Assembly: GCF_013620795.1 (NCBI RefSeq)
Contig: NZ_LGLW01000015.1
Coordinates: forward strand, 1-47,630
Direction: 5' to 3'
Length of the DNA stretch: 47,630 bases
From: Pseudomonas sp. Q2-TVG4-2
GTDB taxonomy: Bacteria; Pseudomonadota; Gammaproteobacteria; Pseudomonadales; Pseudomonadaceae
The translations under genes were made by a program, and so were the position numbers. The notes under the pieces were generated by a model, which saw nothing but the letters and a program-made list of their open reading frames with translations, did no database searches and was not told the DNA's origin. This document shows, one piece after another, positions 33,842 to 42,100 of the stretch (position 1 is its first letter; each line of letters begins with the position of its first letter).

Positions 33842-34120
33842 TCAGACTGTAGCCGCGCAGGATACTGAGCGCCTATACAGCACAACCATCTCGTCGAGCA
33901 GCGCCTCTGCGGCATATAGCGTCATCTTCAGCCGCAGGTCGTGGGGATAGAAGCCATCAGGCCCGCCGATCTGCTGCAGCAGATCCTTGACCATATCGGC
34001 ACGCAGCTCGGCCTCAGCCAGCACAGGCTGTCGTGCAGACACGGCCGCAGACAACGAGGGCGACGAAGGTGATCTTGAACGGTGAGGGAAGGGGAGAAGC
34101 CTGGATTCAACGTCAGCCAT
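33842..34120 (-). CDS. Small hypothetical protein
   Basis: 92 residues from the ATG at 34120 (GGAGG six bases upstream). A Ser/Pro-rich N-terminus is followed by a helical C-terminal half (ADMVKDLLQQIGGPDGFYPHDLRLKMTLYAAEALLDEMVVLYRR). I recognise the style from small pseudomonad accessory proteins but cannot name a function. Confidence 0.65.
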   Translation of the reverse strand: MADVESRLLPFPHRSRSPSSPSLSAAVSARQPVLAEAELRADMVKDLLQQIGGPDGFYPHDLRLKMTLYAAEALLDEMVVLYRRSVSCAATV

Positions 34121-34694
34121 GGCACACCTCCAAAGAGGCGACACAAAACAAAGTTGATGAATCAAGGTGGAGCGCGGGCGTAAAAAGGATGTATCGCATG
34201 CTGATGGTGCTCCTTGGTTCGATTAAGGAGCCACAACCACCCGTTGTCACGCGGAATGGAGGTGGACCGCACGGGGGTGACAACCGGGAACCAAGGGAAC
34301 CGGCCAGGCCGAAGCCTGCCCCGCACGGCCCACCATAGACAAGCGATAGCCGACACTGAAGTGCTGGCTAGCCGCTATGGCGCTACCGCGCCTAGTTCCC
34401 GAGTTGTCACGCCCGGTCGTGGGATTTACCACGACGGGCGCAGTCTAGCGCGGGGGTTGGAGAAGGGCAAACATGCTGGGGAGCAGTGGGGAGGAGGCCT
34501 GGTGAATCTCGTCGAGGTCGGATTCGCATGGCGGCTCTCGGCCAGTAGCTGCCCTTCAGGCAAGGTTGCTTCCGGCCAGAAGCGGACACTCGAATTTATC
34601 TAGGATATGTGGGCCGCTTCATACTGCTAGCTGTATCTTAAGCTCGATAGCTAAACCGTACCGGTCGCCGGGTTTCCTGCTGCATTACAATGGC
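34121..34694. other. Region with Ash-family-like sequence and no firm gene
   Basis: On the minus strand, 34247-34432 encodes a 61-residue frame with GYRLSMVGRAGQASAWPVP, a string shared by the phage Ash protein family (PF10554). The same DNA holds repeated GTTGTCACGC/GTGACAAC motifs (about 34244-34253, 34285-34292 and 34404-34413), suggesting structured DNA or RNA rather than an ordinary gene. No ribosome site precedes the frame. The rest of the gap shows only a repeat hairpin. Confidence 0.4.
34568..34583. repeat. GGCC-centred hairpin repeat, copy 1
   Basis: GCTTC-CGGCCA-GAAGC. The same kind of unit recurs at 35918-35937 and, more diverged, at 40679-40729. Such GCTTYYGGCC elements are scattered between pseudomonad genes. 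Confidence 0.5.
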
Positions 34695-34970
34695 TCATGC
34701 TGACAGTTGAGTTCCGTGGACGATGTCGCGAACCCGGAGCTTCGTTAGATCATAAGCCCGAATCCTGCTTTCGATGGCAAGATCAAACAGAGCGAGATCC
34801 CGAGTTTCTCTCCGATCTGGAGCCTGATTCGGATAGCCCAAATTCTCTGAGCCGAAGTGGTACTTGTCTGCCCGATTAGCTTTCCTTGTTTTAAGGTTCG
34901 TGGCGACGGTAGCTAACCGACCCACAGCCGCCAGCCACGACCAGCGGGCTGCGGTCACCCAGGTGACCAA
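34695..34970 (-). pseudogene. Remnant of a tyrosine recombinase (Int family)
   Basis: The last 40 codons read RETRDLALFDLAIESRIRAYD followed by LTKLRVRDIVHG, matching the region RDLALFNLAIDSKLRGCDLV-x-LRVRDV of small plasmid/ICE tyrosine recombinases, where it immediately follows the N-terminal domain. Both the start of the gene and the whole catalytic domain are missing. Probably a scar of an earlier integration. Confidence 0.5.
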
Positions 34971-35176
34971 CTGTATTAGGTCGCGTCATTCAACGACGGG
35001 TTGCCGCCTACGGTGACCGAAGAAAATTTAACGCAGTGTCCGGAATTAGTTGACCACTACATCAGGCTTATCAGCAAGTCACAAATCTTTCCACCATGCG
35101 GCGCAACTGCAATGCTAAGGAATGGCTTCCATCGGAGGCGAACTATCATGTTTTGCATATGTGTCAACGAAAGGGT

Positions 35177-35740
35177 TTAACGACAAAACCATGCGTACAC
35201 GTCTGTAGGGATTATATCTGGTTGCCGACCGGAAGTGCGCAGAGCTATTTGTCGACTCATTCGCCAATAAACAAGCTCGGTGACATCACGAATAATCGGC
35301 AAGGGGTAAGTCGGATCGCCATACTTTATAGCAAGACAATCGAATTGATTTTTTACGTCTTGCTCCAAATACAGGTACTCGAAAATCTGCTCAACGCTAA
35401 TTGGGCGAAAGGCTCTGTACTGAAAGCTACCAATAAGGCGTACTAGCTCATTCAGAGCCGTATCGTCTTCATAGGCCAAATAGGCCAGAACAGATTGCAT
35501 GATATCGACTGCATGCTCGGCACAGTCATTCTGTATGCGATGAAGGAAGTGATCTTTCCGGCTCTCCAGCCAGAGACTGAGCCTAGAGAACTTAGGGCTA
35601 GCCAAGCCCTTTGAGAGAATCCCTGAACATAATTTTTTTAGCTGGTTCACTATAAGTGGCTCCTTATTCGATGTGCCATAAGTGTGTCGCTCCTCCAGCG
35701 CTACACTGAGGTTCTGAATAACAGTCTTCCGCACTGCCAA
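35177..35740 (-). CDS. Hypothetical protein, start uncertain
   Basis: 187 codons to the TTG at 35740; the frame stays open further upstream without a good start, so the gene may be 5'-truncated. The text is helical with many aromatic residues (LVRLIGSFQYRAFRPISVEQIFEYLYLEQDVK). No family recognised. Base composition is lower in GC than the transfer region, as for its neighbours to 40.5 kb. Confidence 0.5.
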   Translation of the reverse strand: MAVRKTVIQNLSVALEERHTYGTSNKEPLIVNQLKKLCSGILSKGLASPKFSRLSLWLESRKDHFLHRIQNDCAEHAVDIMQSVLAYLAYEDDTALNELVRLIGSFQYRAFRPISVEQIFEYLYLEQDVKNQFDCLAIKYGDPTYPLPIIRDVTELVYWRMSRQIALRTSGRQPDIIPTDVYAWFCR

Positions 35741-35917
35741 GTTTACGCAGGCGACACTGCGGTGCTGCCATATTTCATGACCAACGCCTCTAGCGTGATT
35801 CCGTCCCCAGAAGCGCTACCACCGTATTCCGCCCGCTGATGCCTACAAGGGGGGCGATTGTCGTTATCTCCATAACTGCGGGGGCTCCTATGGGTCGGAA
35901 GTGGTTGCAGTGAGCGA

Positions 35918-35937
35918 CTGCTTTTGGCCGGAAGCAG
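35918..35937. repeat. GGCC-centred hairpin repeat, copy 2
   Basis: CTGCTT-TTGGCCGG-AAGCAG, in the 279-base gap between two minus-strand hypothetical genes. See copy 1. Confidence 0.5.
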
Positions 35938-36019
35938 CCACTGGTAACGACACTACAGGGCCGGTTCTCTATTTCCTCTTAGCCATAGCATCTGAGTAAT
36001 AACGTGTTTGGCAGGTAGT

Positions 36020-36550
36020 TCATAAAACATCGGCGCTGCCTTTCCCAGGGTGTGGAGATTTCATTTCTAATTGATGAATGGCATGCACGTCTAGCCATAC
36101 TCGCTCTATTTCGAGTACCTTATACCAATCAAGTCCATGATGATCGTGCAGGTCGTGAAATGACCAGCAGATGCGCTCTTCATTGAGGCGAGGAATGTCT
36201 TCTACCCCATCGCGCCAGTTGTAATGGAATAGCGCGAATATTTCTAACGCTTGCTCTGGCGTCGGGTTGAGATAGTAAAATTTGAGCGGCGGCATAAAGA
36301 TAAAGTCGGCTTGAAGTATCAGTTCTTCTTGCCCTTGTTCCGAGTACTCAGCACGGTAGTAGCCGATTTTGCTTTCAAGCTCGAAGTCTTCCTCTGCAGC
36401 CCAGTCAGAGAGGGTAGGTCTGTTTCGGAAGTCTTCGACAAGCTTTTTTGCACGCTGAATGCACCAATATTCCAATTGAGTGAGTTGCCTATTTAGGGAA
36501 ATAAGGCGTTCAATTTGCGCATGAGAGAATGCTGGAACGTTGCGGCGCAT
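36020..36550 (-). CDS. Hypothetical protein divergent from the WYL regulator
   Basis: 176 residues from the ATG at 36550 (GGAG nine bases upstream). Helical, acidic, with many Trp, His and Tyr residues in the second half (FHYNWRDGVEDIPRLNEERICWSFHDLHDHHGLDWYKV). No known domain recognised. It shares a 90-base divergent control region with a WYL regulator and is the most likely regulated partner. Confidence 0.65.
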   Translation of the reverse strand: MRRNVPAFSHAQIERLISLNRQLTQLEYWCIQRAKKLVEDFRNRPTLSDWAAEEDFELESKIGYYRAEYSEQGQEELILQADFIFMPPLKFYYLNPTPEQALEIFALFHYNWRDGVEDIPRLNEERICWSFHDLHDHHGLDWYKVLEIERVWLDVHAIHQLEMKSPHPGKGSADVL

Positions 36551-36601
36551 AATGAAATGCTCCTCTGCTTTCCGTCATTTTTCACTACCGCCACGACAAC
36601 A

Positions 36602-36635
36602 TGCGTCGCACCTCCATGCGACACATTTCGTCGCA
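36602..36635. promoter_or_regulatory. TGCGAC inverted repeats, candidate WYL operator
   Basis: TGCGTCGCA (36602-36610) is a near-perfect palindrome, and TGCGAC (36617-36622) is mirrored by GTCGCA (36630-36635) around seven bases. All lie just upstream of the WYL gene and inside the divergent promoter gap. BrxR/CapW-type WYL regulators bind such repeats next to their own start. Confidence 0.5.
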
Positions 36636-36640
36636 GCTTG

Positions 36641-37705
36641 ATGCACAATCACGCCACGCCAATCTCACACCTAGATGCAAGGGTCGCTATCGTGCCGTCC
36701 AATAAGAGCAGGGATACTCTCAGCCGCCAGTGGGAGCTGTTGAAACTACTACCCACCACGGGCAGTGGAGAAACTGCGAGCTCACTCCAACGCCGTCTAG
36801 CCGAGATGGGCTTTCCTACCACCAAACGCACGGTTGAGCGCGACCTGGTGGACTTGTCGAGCGTCTTTCCCTTGCGTATCAACGACAAGAGCAAGCCATA
36901 TGGCTTTAGCTGGTCACCACCAACCAGCCTGCAACTGTCAGCTATCAGTGTTTATGAGGCGTTGACCTTGCAACTGGTGCAGGAAATGCTTCGGCCACTG
37001 ATGCCCACCGCAATGCTTACTGCGCTGCAGCCGCATTTCGAGCAGGCAAACAAAAAGCTAAAGGCACTAGCCCGAATATCGCCAATTGCGGATTGGCCTA
37101 GCAAGGTCGCGAGCGTACCGGCCTATCTGCCGTTGATACCTCCTCAGATTGATACCGCCACGCTTGCGCTCGTTCAGCAGGCACTGCTCGAAGAGAAGGC
37201 TTTCAAATGCCGCTATTACTCCGCTCATCGAGATCTGGTTAGCGCACTGACACTTTCGCCGCTGGGCTTGGTTCAACGAGGAAACATTACGTATCTCATT
37301 GCGACAGCGCCCCCTCATGTAGATGTGCGGCAGTTTGCGTTGCACCGAATCTGCAATCCCGAACTGCTGGATATCCCTAGCGAGCCCTCCAACGGGTTCG
37401 ATTTGCATGACTACGCCACGTCCGGAGCGATGCAATTTGGCGACAATGTTGGCCGTACCATCACCCTTGAGGCATGGGTGAATACCGGCCTCCTAGGGCT
37501 ACTTCGGGAGACACCTCTTTCCGAGGATATGCAAGCGATGTCCGATGAGGACGGAGGCTGGATACGTGCGACTGTGGCGGACAGCTGGGAACTGGAATGG
37601 TGGTTGTTATCGCACACTGGATCGATTGCCGTAACAGCGCCTGAGACACTCAGGCAGCGCCTGCTGCAGCGTTTGCGCCGTGGTCTGGAGCTTTACGACG
37701 AGTAA
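36641..37705 (+). CDS. WYL-domain transcriptional regulator
   Basis: About 354 residues from the ATG at 36641; the frame is open back to 36515 but that stretch overlaps the divergent gene. N-terminal winged HTH (SSLQRRLAEMGFPTTKRTVERDLVDLSSVFPL), then the WYL domain (FKCRYYSAHRDLVSALTLSPLGLVQRGNITYLIATA) and the C-terminal WCX extension (LEAWVNTGLLGLL...). Members are repressors that sense nucleic acid or nucleotide signals and often guard phage-defence loci. No Shine-Dalgarno is visible, so it may be translated leaderless. It precedes the defence island by 4 kb. Confidence 0.87.
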   Translation: MHNHATPISHLDARVAIVPSNKSRDTLSRQWELLKLLPTTGSGETASSLQRRLAEMGFPTTKRTVERDLVDLSSVFPLRINDKSKPYGFSWSPPTSLQLSAISVYEALTLQLVQEMLRPLMPTAMLTALQPHFEQANKKLKALARISPIADWPSKVASVPAYLPLIPPQIDTATLALVQQALLEEKAFKCRYYSAHRDLVSALTLSPLGLVQRGNITYLIATAPPHVDVRQFALHRICNPELLDIPSEPSNGFDLHDYATSGAMQFGDNVGRTITLEAWVNTGLLGLLRETPLSEDMQAMSDEDGGWIRATVADSWELEWWLLSHTGSIAVTAPETLRQRLLQRLRRGLELYDE

Positions 37706-38067
37706 CGTCGATGTGCTTTCTTAAGGCAGCTGGGCAGCTCCGGAGTGCTACCCGTGTAGTGTCAGCCGTGCTGCTTTGCGGCTCCTCGCCTCTATGGTAG
37801 CGTTAAGCCACCAGCACTGATGGCAACTAACTTTTAGCAGGTGCCACTTCAATAATGTTCATCTAGCAGCTGCGCTTCCCGGCGATGCAAGGGAAAAGTG
37901 GCGACCAGCATATTCACATTAGCTCCGAAGCATCTGCACAGGGTCGACATGTACCTGCATAAGGGGCTCAGGAGAATGGCTAAATAGCTGTGTTGAACAT
38001 ACTTGAATATTTAATTAACCATCTAAGCATCTCCATAAATTAGACACACACAAAAAACAGGACTAAA
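37706..38067. other. 362-base gap, AT-rich at its right end
   Basis: No gene seen. From about 37980 the DNA is strongly AT-rich, with TTGAAC and TTAATTAA-type text that could hold the promoter of the nuclease-like gene at 38068. Confidence 0.4.
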
Positions 38068-38544
38068 ATGACAACACCTGAATGGATTAAACTTTTTGAT
38101 AATGCATTTCAATGCATGGGGGAGAGACTCGAGCAAGTACTTCAGCTAAATAGCTGCCGAGAGCATTGGATTCAAGCCGAGATTAGCCTCCATGCCTGGT
38201 TCAAGGATGAAGTAGAGATCTGGACGGATTTCCCTATTGGAGGCAACCGCAAAGCCGATTTATATGCAGAAGATGGTGAGGGATCGATCTCAATGGTTGC
38301 TGAGGTTAAATGTCTCAGCGACTTCTCACAAGCCAAGTGCCTAGAAGGAGATTGGTCAGTGCGCTCCGACATTGATCGTCTTCACTCTATTCAGAGCCCC
38401 ACTCGGCTCTTTGTTCTTGTGATCGAAAAAAATGAGGTGGAGACAAACATAGGACGAGCCTTGCGTACGGAGGCATGGGTAGGGGGAAAGTCCCCACACG
38501 AGCTTGACTTGGGATTTTGTCTAATTCGTATATGGGCTATTTGA
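38068..38544 (+). CDS. Small PD-(D/E)XK nuclease-like protein
   Basis: 158 residues, AGGA five bases before the ATG. A helix with Glu38 (WIQAEISLHAWF) is followed by D64 in RKADLYAE and E79-V-K81 in MVAEVKCLSD: the spacing of the PD-(D/E)XK restriction-endonuclease fold. It is short and lacks a second domain, so it could be a stand-alone nuclease, a Vsr/holliday-type relative or the remnant of a restriction gene. AT-rich surroundings suggest separate acquisition. Confidence 0.65.
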   Translation: MTTPEWIKLFDNAFQCMGERLEQVLQLNSCREHWIQAEISLHAWFKDEVEIWTDFPIGGNRKADLYAEDGEGSISMVAEVKCLSDFSQAKCLEGDWSVRSDIDRLHSIQSPTRLFVLVIEKNEVETNIGRALRTEAWVGGKSPHELDLGFCLIRIWAI

Positions 38545-38721
38545 TTCTATTCTTGATCCCCTGCCCGTACTTCCTGCAGGGGCTTCAAAAAATTAAAGCT
38601 ATAAGCTTTTTATGTAATCTGGCGAAGACAACGAATAATCTCTAGTGTGTCTAGAGCTGCTCGCGTGTGAATGCCTGACGCTGCGCCTTATAACAATACC
38701 TCTCTAGTCCCGTAAGCAATC

Positions 38722-39024
38722 TCAGCGCAGCCAAATTCTCCACATCCCCTTAGCACCCTCTTCAGTCCAGCCACCCTCGAGTAGCGCTGACCCATCGAAT
38801 GTATGCAGGGTTGCCCTGCCATCGAAACCCACTGCATGCAGTTCATAATGCCCAGGGCCTTTTTCATGTCCTTTGTAAATGACCGGTTCGCCGTCACTCA
38901 TGTATTCGACAATGATCATGCCGGCCTCAACCCTGACTTGGCATGGGTCATCTAAGGTGACATGAGTGGATCTATAGGTTTCCATGCGTGAGTCGGGGTA
39001 AAGCATGGAGGGGTTCTTCCTCAA
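38722..39024 (-). CDS. Hypothetical protein
   Basis: Up to 100 residues. The upstream limit is a TTG at 39024 that overlaps the previous gene's TGA; ATG codons at 39006 and 38985 are alternatives without clear ribosome sites. Mostly beta-strand text (CQVRVEAGMIIVEYMSDGEPVIYKGHEKGPGHYELHAVGFDGRATLHTFDGSALLEGGW, here abbreviated to its key pattern of alternating strands and Gly turns). Function unknown. Confidence 0.55.
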   Translation of the reverse strand: MRKNPSMLYPDSRMETYRSTHVTLDDPCQVRVEAGMIIVEYMSDGEPVIYKGHEKGPGHYELHAVGFDGRATLHTFDGSALLEGGWTEEGAKGMWRIWLR

Positions 39025-39314
39025 TGTTTTGATAAAGGCCTTGAGTCCGAGCGGCAGCTTGGTGAATCGGCCCTTGTCGTAGACTGCTTGACCAGCATTC
39101 CGAGCGCCGTAGCAAGAGCGCTCTCACGTCGCTTCGATGCCATAATACACTTGCGATAACAGCGTTGCGCTAGTACTAAGGCGGGAGCTGTCGCAGTAAT
39201 GCTGACGATGCTTTCAGTGAGGTTTTCTTGCAACGGTGGGTACCACCAACCCAGGGATAGCAATGCAAAAGCCCACTGCCGACTGATGCACTCAATTTCC
39301 GGAGCGTCCTTCAT
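39021..39314 (-). CDS. Hypothetical protein, overlapping genes on both sides
   Basis: 97 residues from the ATG at 39314, which overlaps the stop of the upstream gene (ATGA). It has two hydrophobic stretches (WAFALLSLGWWYPP; IVSITATAPALVLAQ) and a basic Ser-rich tail. The overlaps suggest a three-gene unit (39730 to 38722). The frame is open further upstream to 39596, but out of phase with the better-supported gene there. No family recognised. Confidence 0.45.
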   Translation of the reverse strand: MKDAPEIECISRQWAFALLSLGWWYPPLQENLTESIVSITATAPALVLAQRCYRKCIMASKRRESALATALGMLVKQSTTRADSPSCRSDSRPLSKH

Positions 39315-39730
39315 AGGCAAAAGCTTCGCGGATCTGGCAGGTGCATGGCACAGCGCACCAGGGTGCCGAAGTGATTTTCGGGGAAGCCGCATACTTCGCG
39401 TACACGAGCACTCATCGTAATACTCGGTTCGCAACCGGCAGCAACAGCAACAGTTTGAGCAGTTATACCAAGCTGAAGGGCGCCGAACTTCTCCTTGGAC
39501 ATTCGTATTTTTGTAGCGGGACGGTGTGCCAGTTCCGCCTGGCGAGCCAACTGCTCGCCCAGCGCATCCAAGATACCGAACCAGCCATCGCCGCACTTAG
39601 TACGCAAAGTGCTTCCATAAATGGCGGGATGACACATGCGTAGGGCCTGAATCGCATCCGGATGCATTACTATTCTCAGAGAACGGTTTCGAAACTGTCG
39701 GCGATAGCTGGAGATGGCGTTCCGCATCAA
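39311..39730 (-). CDS. Hypothetical protein of the CGDGW/EKFG family
   Basis: 139 residues. CGDGWFGILDALGEQLA followed by MSKEKFGALQL and a degenerate VCG near the end resembles a widespread family of small proteins in phages and islands (CGDGW...VKEKFGxLRFY...CEVCG). The second half diverges after EVCGFP, and the family-typical tail is not found, so the gene may be 3'-altered. Function of the family is unknown to me. Confidence 0.55.
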   Translation of the reverse strand: MMRNAISSYRRQFRNRSLRIVMHPDAIQALRMCHPAIYGSTLRTKCGDGWFGILDALGEQLARQAELAHRPATKIRMSKEKFGALQLGITAQTVAVAAGCEPSITMSARVREVCGFPENHFGTLVRCAMHLPDPRSFCL

Positions 39731-39836
39731 TGTAAACAGTGACAGCTTAGGCTCGGGACTGAATTGCTTCTATTGACGGTTAGCGACCACTGCTCTAGCT
39801 AGCCATCCTTGTCTTCCCACACCTGGAGGACTTGCC

Positions 39837-40082
39837 ATGAACATCATCGCTACCTGCAGCCGTCAGCCCTGGAATAAAGGAAAATTGGCCGGGCAGACAA
39901 GCCCGCGGTGCCGGACGCTCTACTCGAACATCCTCTGTGGCATCGAGTTATCCCTTCCCTTATACAACGACGTGGAGAAGGCGCTGGAAAGCCGATCGCC
40001 GCACCTGATGGTGCATAAATTCGGCATGAGATCGCCAGTGTTCCCTGGCCGCATCTCGTGCTGTTGGGTGAACCGGTTCTGA
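39837..40082 (+). pseudogene. 5' fragment of a tyrosine recombinase gene
   Basis: GGAGG lies seven bases before the ATG. The first 20 codons (SRQPWNKGKLAGQ) match the conserved N-terminus of small plasmid/ICE integrases (RQPWNKGKLVGQK). After that the sequence departs from the family and stops at codon 81 with no core or catalytic motifs. Together with the piece at 34695-34970 (opposite strand), it suggests a disrupted older integrase region. Confidence 0.5.
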
Positions 40083-40094
40083 ACTCAACGCCAT

Positions 40095-40508
40095 TCAGAA
40101 ATTTTTAGCCCATTTATCCCAGAAGCCGGGCTCATCGTGCTCGGCATTCTTCATCGCAACATCCAACGGAAGGTAGCAAAATTGCACCTTGTCGAACCGC
40201 ACCGTGCGGTCTGGATGCTCCAAAAAGGCTTCGAGCTTTCTATACTCTGGCAAGGTGTTGTCGAGGGGAAGGTCAATGTAGATTTGCCCGGAGTACGGCA
40301 GCAGTGCATTGACGCATGCAATACCAGCGCATTCCGACCAGGCGATCCGGGTTTCGTCTAGCCACTTTATGATGTCGATTCGACCAAGATGCTCTTCGAA
40401 GTCAGGCACATGAAAAAGCTCTGAACTTTTATCTTCGAAAGTAAGGAAAAGAACGCCACGTCCCTTCGATCGCGCAATAGCGTCAATGTGCTGCAACAGG
40501 CCCGGCAT
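40095..40508 (-). CDS. Hypothetical protein
   Basis: 137 residues from the ATG at 40508 (GGGGGG six bases upstream). Mixed alpha/beta, acidic, with LFLTFEDKSSELFHVPDFEEHLGRIDIIKWLDE early and a hydrophilic C-terminus. Looks complete. No family recognised; convergent with the integrase fragment. Confidence 0.6.
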   Translation of the reverse strand: MPGLLQHIDAIARSKGRGVLFLTFEDKSSELFHVPDFEEHLGRIDIIKWLDETRIAWSECAGIACVNALLPYSGQIYIDLPLDNTLPEYRKLEAFLEHPDRTVRFDKVQFCYLPLDVAMKNAEHDEPGFWDKWAKNF

Positions 40509-41082
40509 AGTGCCCCCCTTTACCCAGCAACTTTTGGAAGCGCCAAGCTTAACGAACGTAGAGGATTTGGTGGAGGCTCTAGAGGCGGATTTGAGAAAGA
40601 TTTGTTAGCGCCAGCATGCGGAAAGAGGGGTGAGGTTCCTCTCAATCAGATGAGCGCAAGTCCAGCCTCGGATCGGCCGCTATTGGCCGGTTCCTGCCTG
40701 TCGCCAACAAGCAGGAACCGGCTAATAGCTGCAGTGGCGATGAAGTTTCAGTGCGGCTCTTGGCACTTAGGTGTGGGCTTGGAGCCCAGCTACTTTGATC
40801 AAGTGTCGAGCCTCCGGGGACTGGCTGATCGGCCACCTCAACTCCAGCACACTTCAACCCTGTGTGATCGCCGTTTGCGCTGAGGGGTACTACGGTCAAT
40901 TCGACGCATTTTAGCCTGCCGTTCGTACGCGCTTTGCCGTTTTTGGTGCATTTATCCGCGTTATCAGAGCACGTGTTGGGCTTGAGGAATCTATAGGTAA
41001 TATTCGCCTGGTTCGACGTCATCAGTTTTTGGCGGCTGAGAGGCACTTGATTGGTGTTGTCCACGAAATGGCAGGAGGGAGA
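40509..41082. other. 574-base gap with one long hairpin
   Basis: No convincing gene. It contains the 19-bp-arm hairpin at 40679-40729 and, near the right end, the promoter region of the DUF6602 gene (AT-richer at 40975-41010). Confidence 0.4.
40679..40729. repeat. Long hairpin, GGCC-type repeat copy 3
   Basis: Arms at 40679-40697 (GCTATTGGCCGGTTCCTGC) and 40711-40729 pair at 18 of 19 positions around a 13-base loop. It contains the TTGGCCGG core shared with the hairpin at 35918-35937. Confidence 0.65.
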
Positions 41083-41907
41083 ATGGGTTCGTACGGCGGG
41101 TACATCGAGAGACTGGCCAGGAAAGTAGAGGCTCGTCTGCAGGATATTGAAGCGATCTACAACTTCGACTTAGGGGACGAGTTTGAACTCGCAATCTGCG
41201 CCCTGTTGGAGGATCTGCTGCCCGCGAAATATGGCTTATGTCGAGGTTTTGTCGTTGCTGAGGACGGCTCAACCGCTGGGGATGACGTCATCATCTACGA
41301 CAGGATGGCTAGCCCCATTTTGCGTCCTGGCATGAGCCGTCAGTTTCCAGTCAAGGAGCAGATTCCGGTTGATGCGGTGTATGCCTACATCGAGTGCAAG
41401 CATTCCATATCGGATGCAGCTGTATTAGAAAAAGCCATCAGCCAAACCGAAGCCGTGAAGAGACTGGTGCTGACCCGGCGATCTCTATCCAATCCTGACT
41501 ACGAGGCAGAAGGGCCAAGATACGGCAATAAGGTACGTGACTGGCCGAGAGAGTTTCCGCCGCTCAAGAATCAACCGTTCTGCGCAGTGTTTTCTCGCAA
41601 ATACTCTTCTGACGTTGTCCTTCCGTGCGCAGTTGGGGATGAGTACACGCCAGATTTGCTGATTCTTGGGAATGACTACATCGCGACTCAGACCATTAAT
41701 CTAGGCCCAGACGGCATCAAGTCCTCGCTCTTCTATGACACCAAATATTGGTCGGGGCTTCGTGTGGAGCCCGCCGTCGGTAATGCGTACGGCCTGGGGC
41801 TTGTAGTGCTCCTTCAAGCGCTGAGTTGGATTGATTTGCTTCCGATTGATTGGTCTGGAACTCTGAACACGTCATTCCTGCACAATTTGCTCAATCGCAA
41901 GGCCTGA
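41083..41907 (+). CDS. DUF6602 protein with a PD-(D/E)XK-like motif
   Basis: 274 residues from the ATG at 41083 (AGGAGG four bases upstream; the frame to 41029 is disfavoured). The core reads GDEFELAICALLEDLLP (E35), GDDVIIYD (D68) and AYIECKHS (E104, K106), the E...D...ExK spacing of restriction-type nucleases. It lies 193 bases upstream of the Hachiman-like pair on the same strand. It could be an accessory nuclease, part of that system or an independent defence gene. The name DUF6602 is from memory of this motif set. Confidence 0.75.
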   Translation: MGSYGGYIERLARKVEARLQDIEAIYNFDLGDEFELAICALLEDLLPAKYGLCRGFVVAEDGSTAGDDVIIYDRMASPILRPGMSRQFPVKEQIPVDAVYAYIECKHSISDAAVLEKAISQTEAVKRLVLTRRSLSNPDYEAEGPRYGNKVRDWPREFPPLKNQPFCAVFSRKYSSDVVLPCAVGDEYTPDLLILGNDYIATQTINLGPDGIKSSLFYDTKYWSGLRVEPAVGNAYGLGLVVLLQALSWIDLLPIDWSGTLNTSFLHNLLNRKA

Positions 41908-42100
41908 CACCAAGCAATTTGGATTTTAATCGCCATGGCTGAAGTCGCAGGTGATTACCTTGACTATTTTGGGGGGCAAGTCGTTCCGGCGCTTCGGGTT
42001 AACAGTCTTCGGATTGATCCACATGACCGTGGTGGCCCAACAAAATAAGGCAATGTGCCATCTGTAATCTGGACGCAGAGAGGCTATTGCCATAAATTCC

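Noticed and set aside
39021..39596. 191-codon frame as one gene
   Set aside because: Its first half overlaps the better-supported CGDGW-family gene in another frame; only the part from 39314 is kept.
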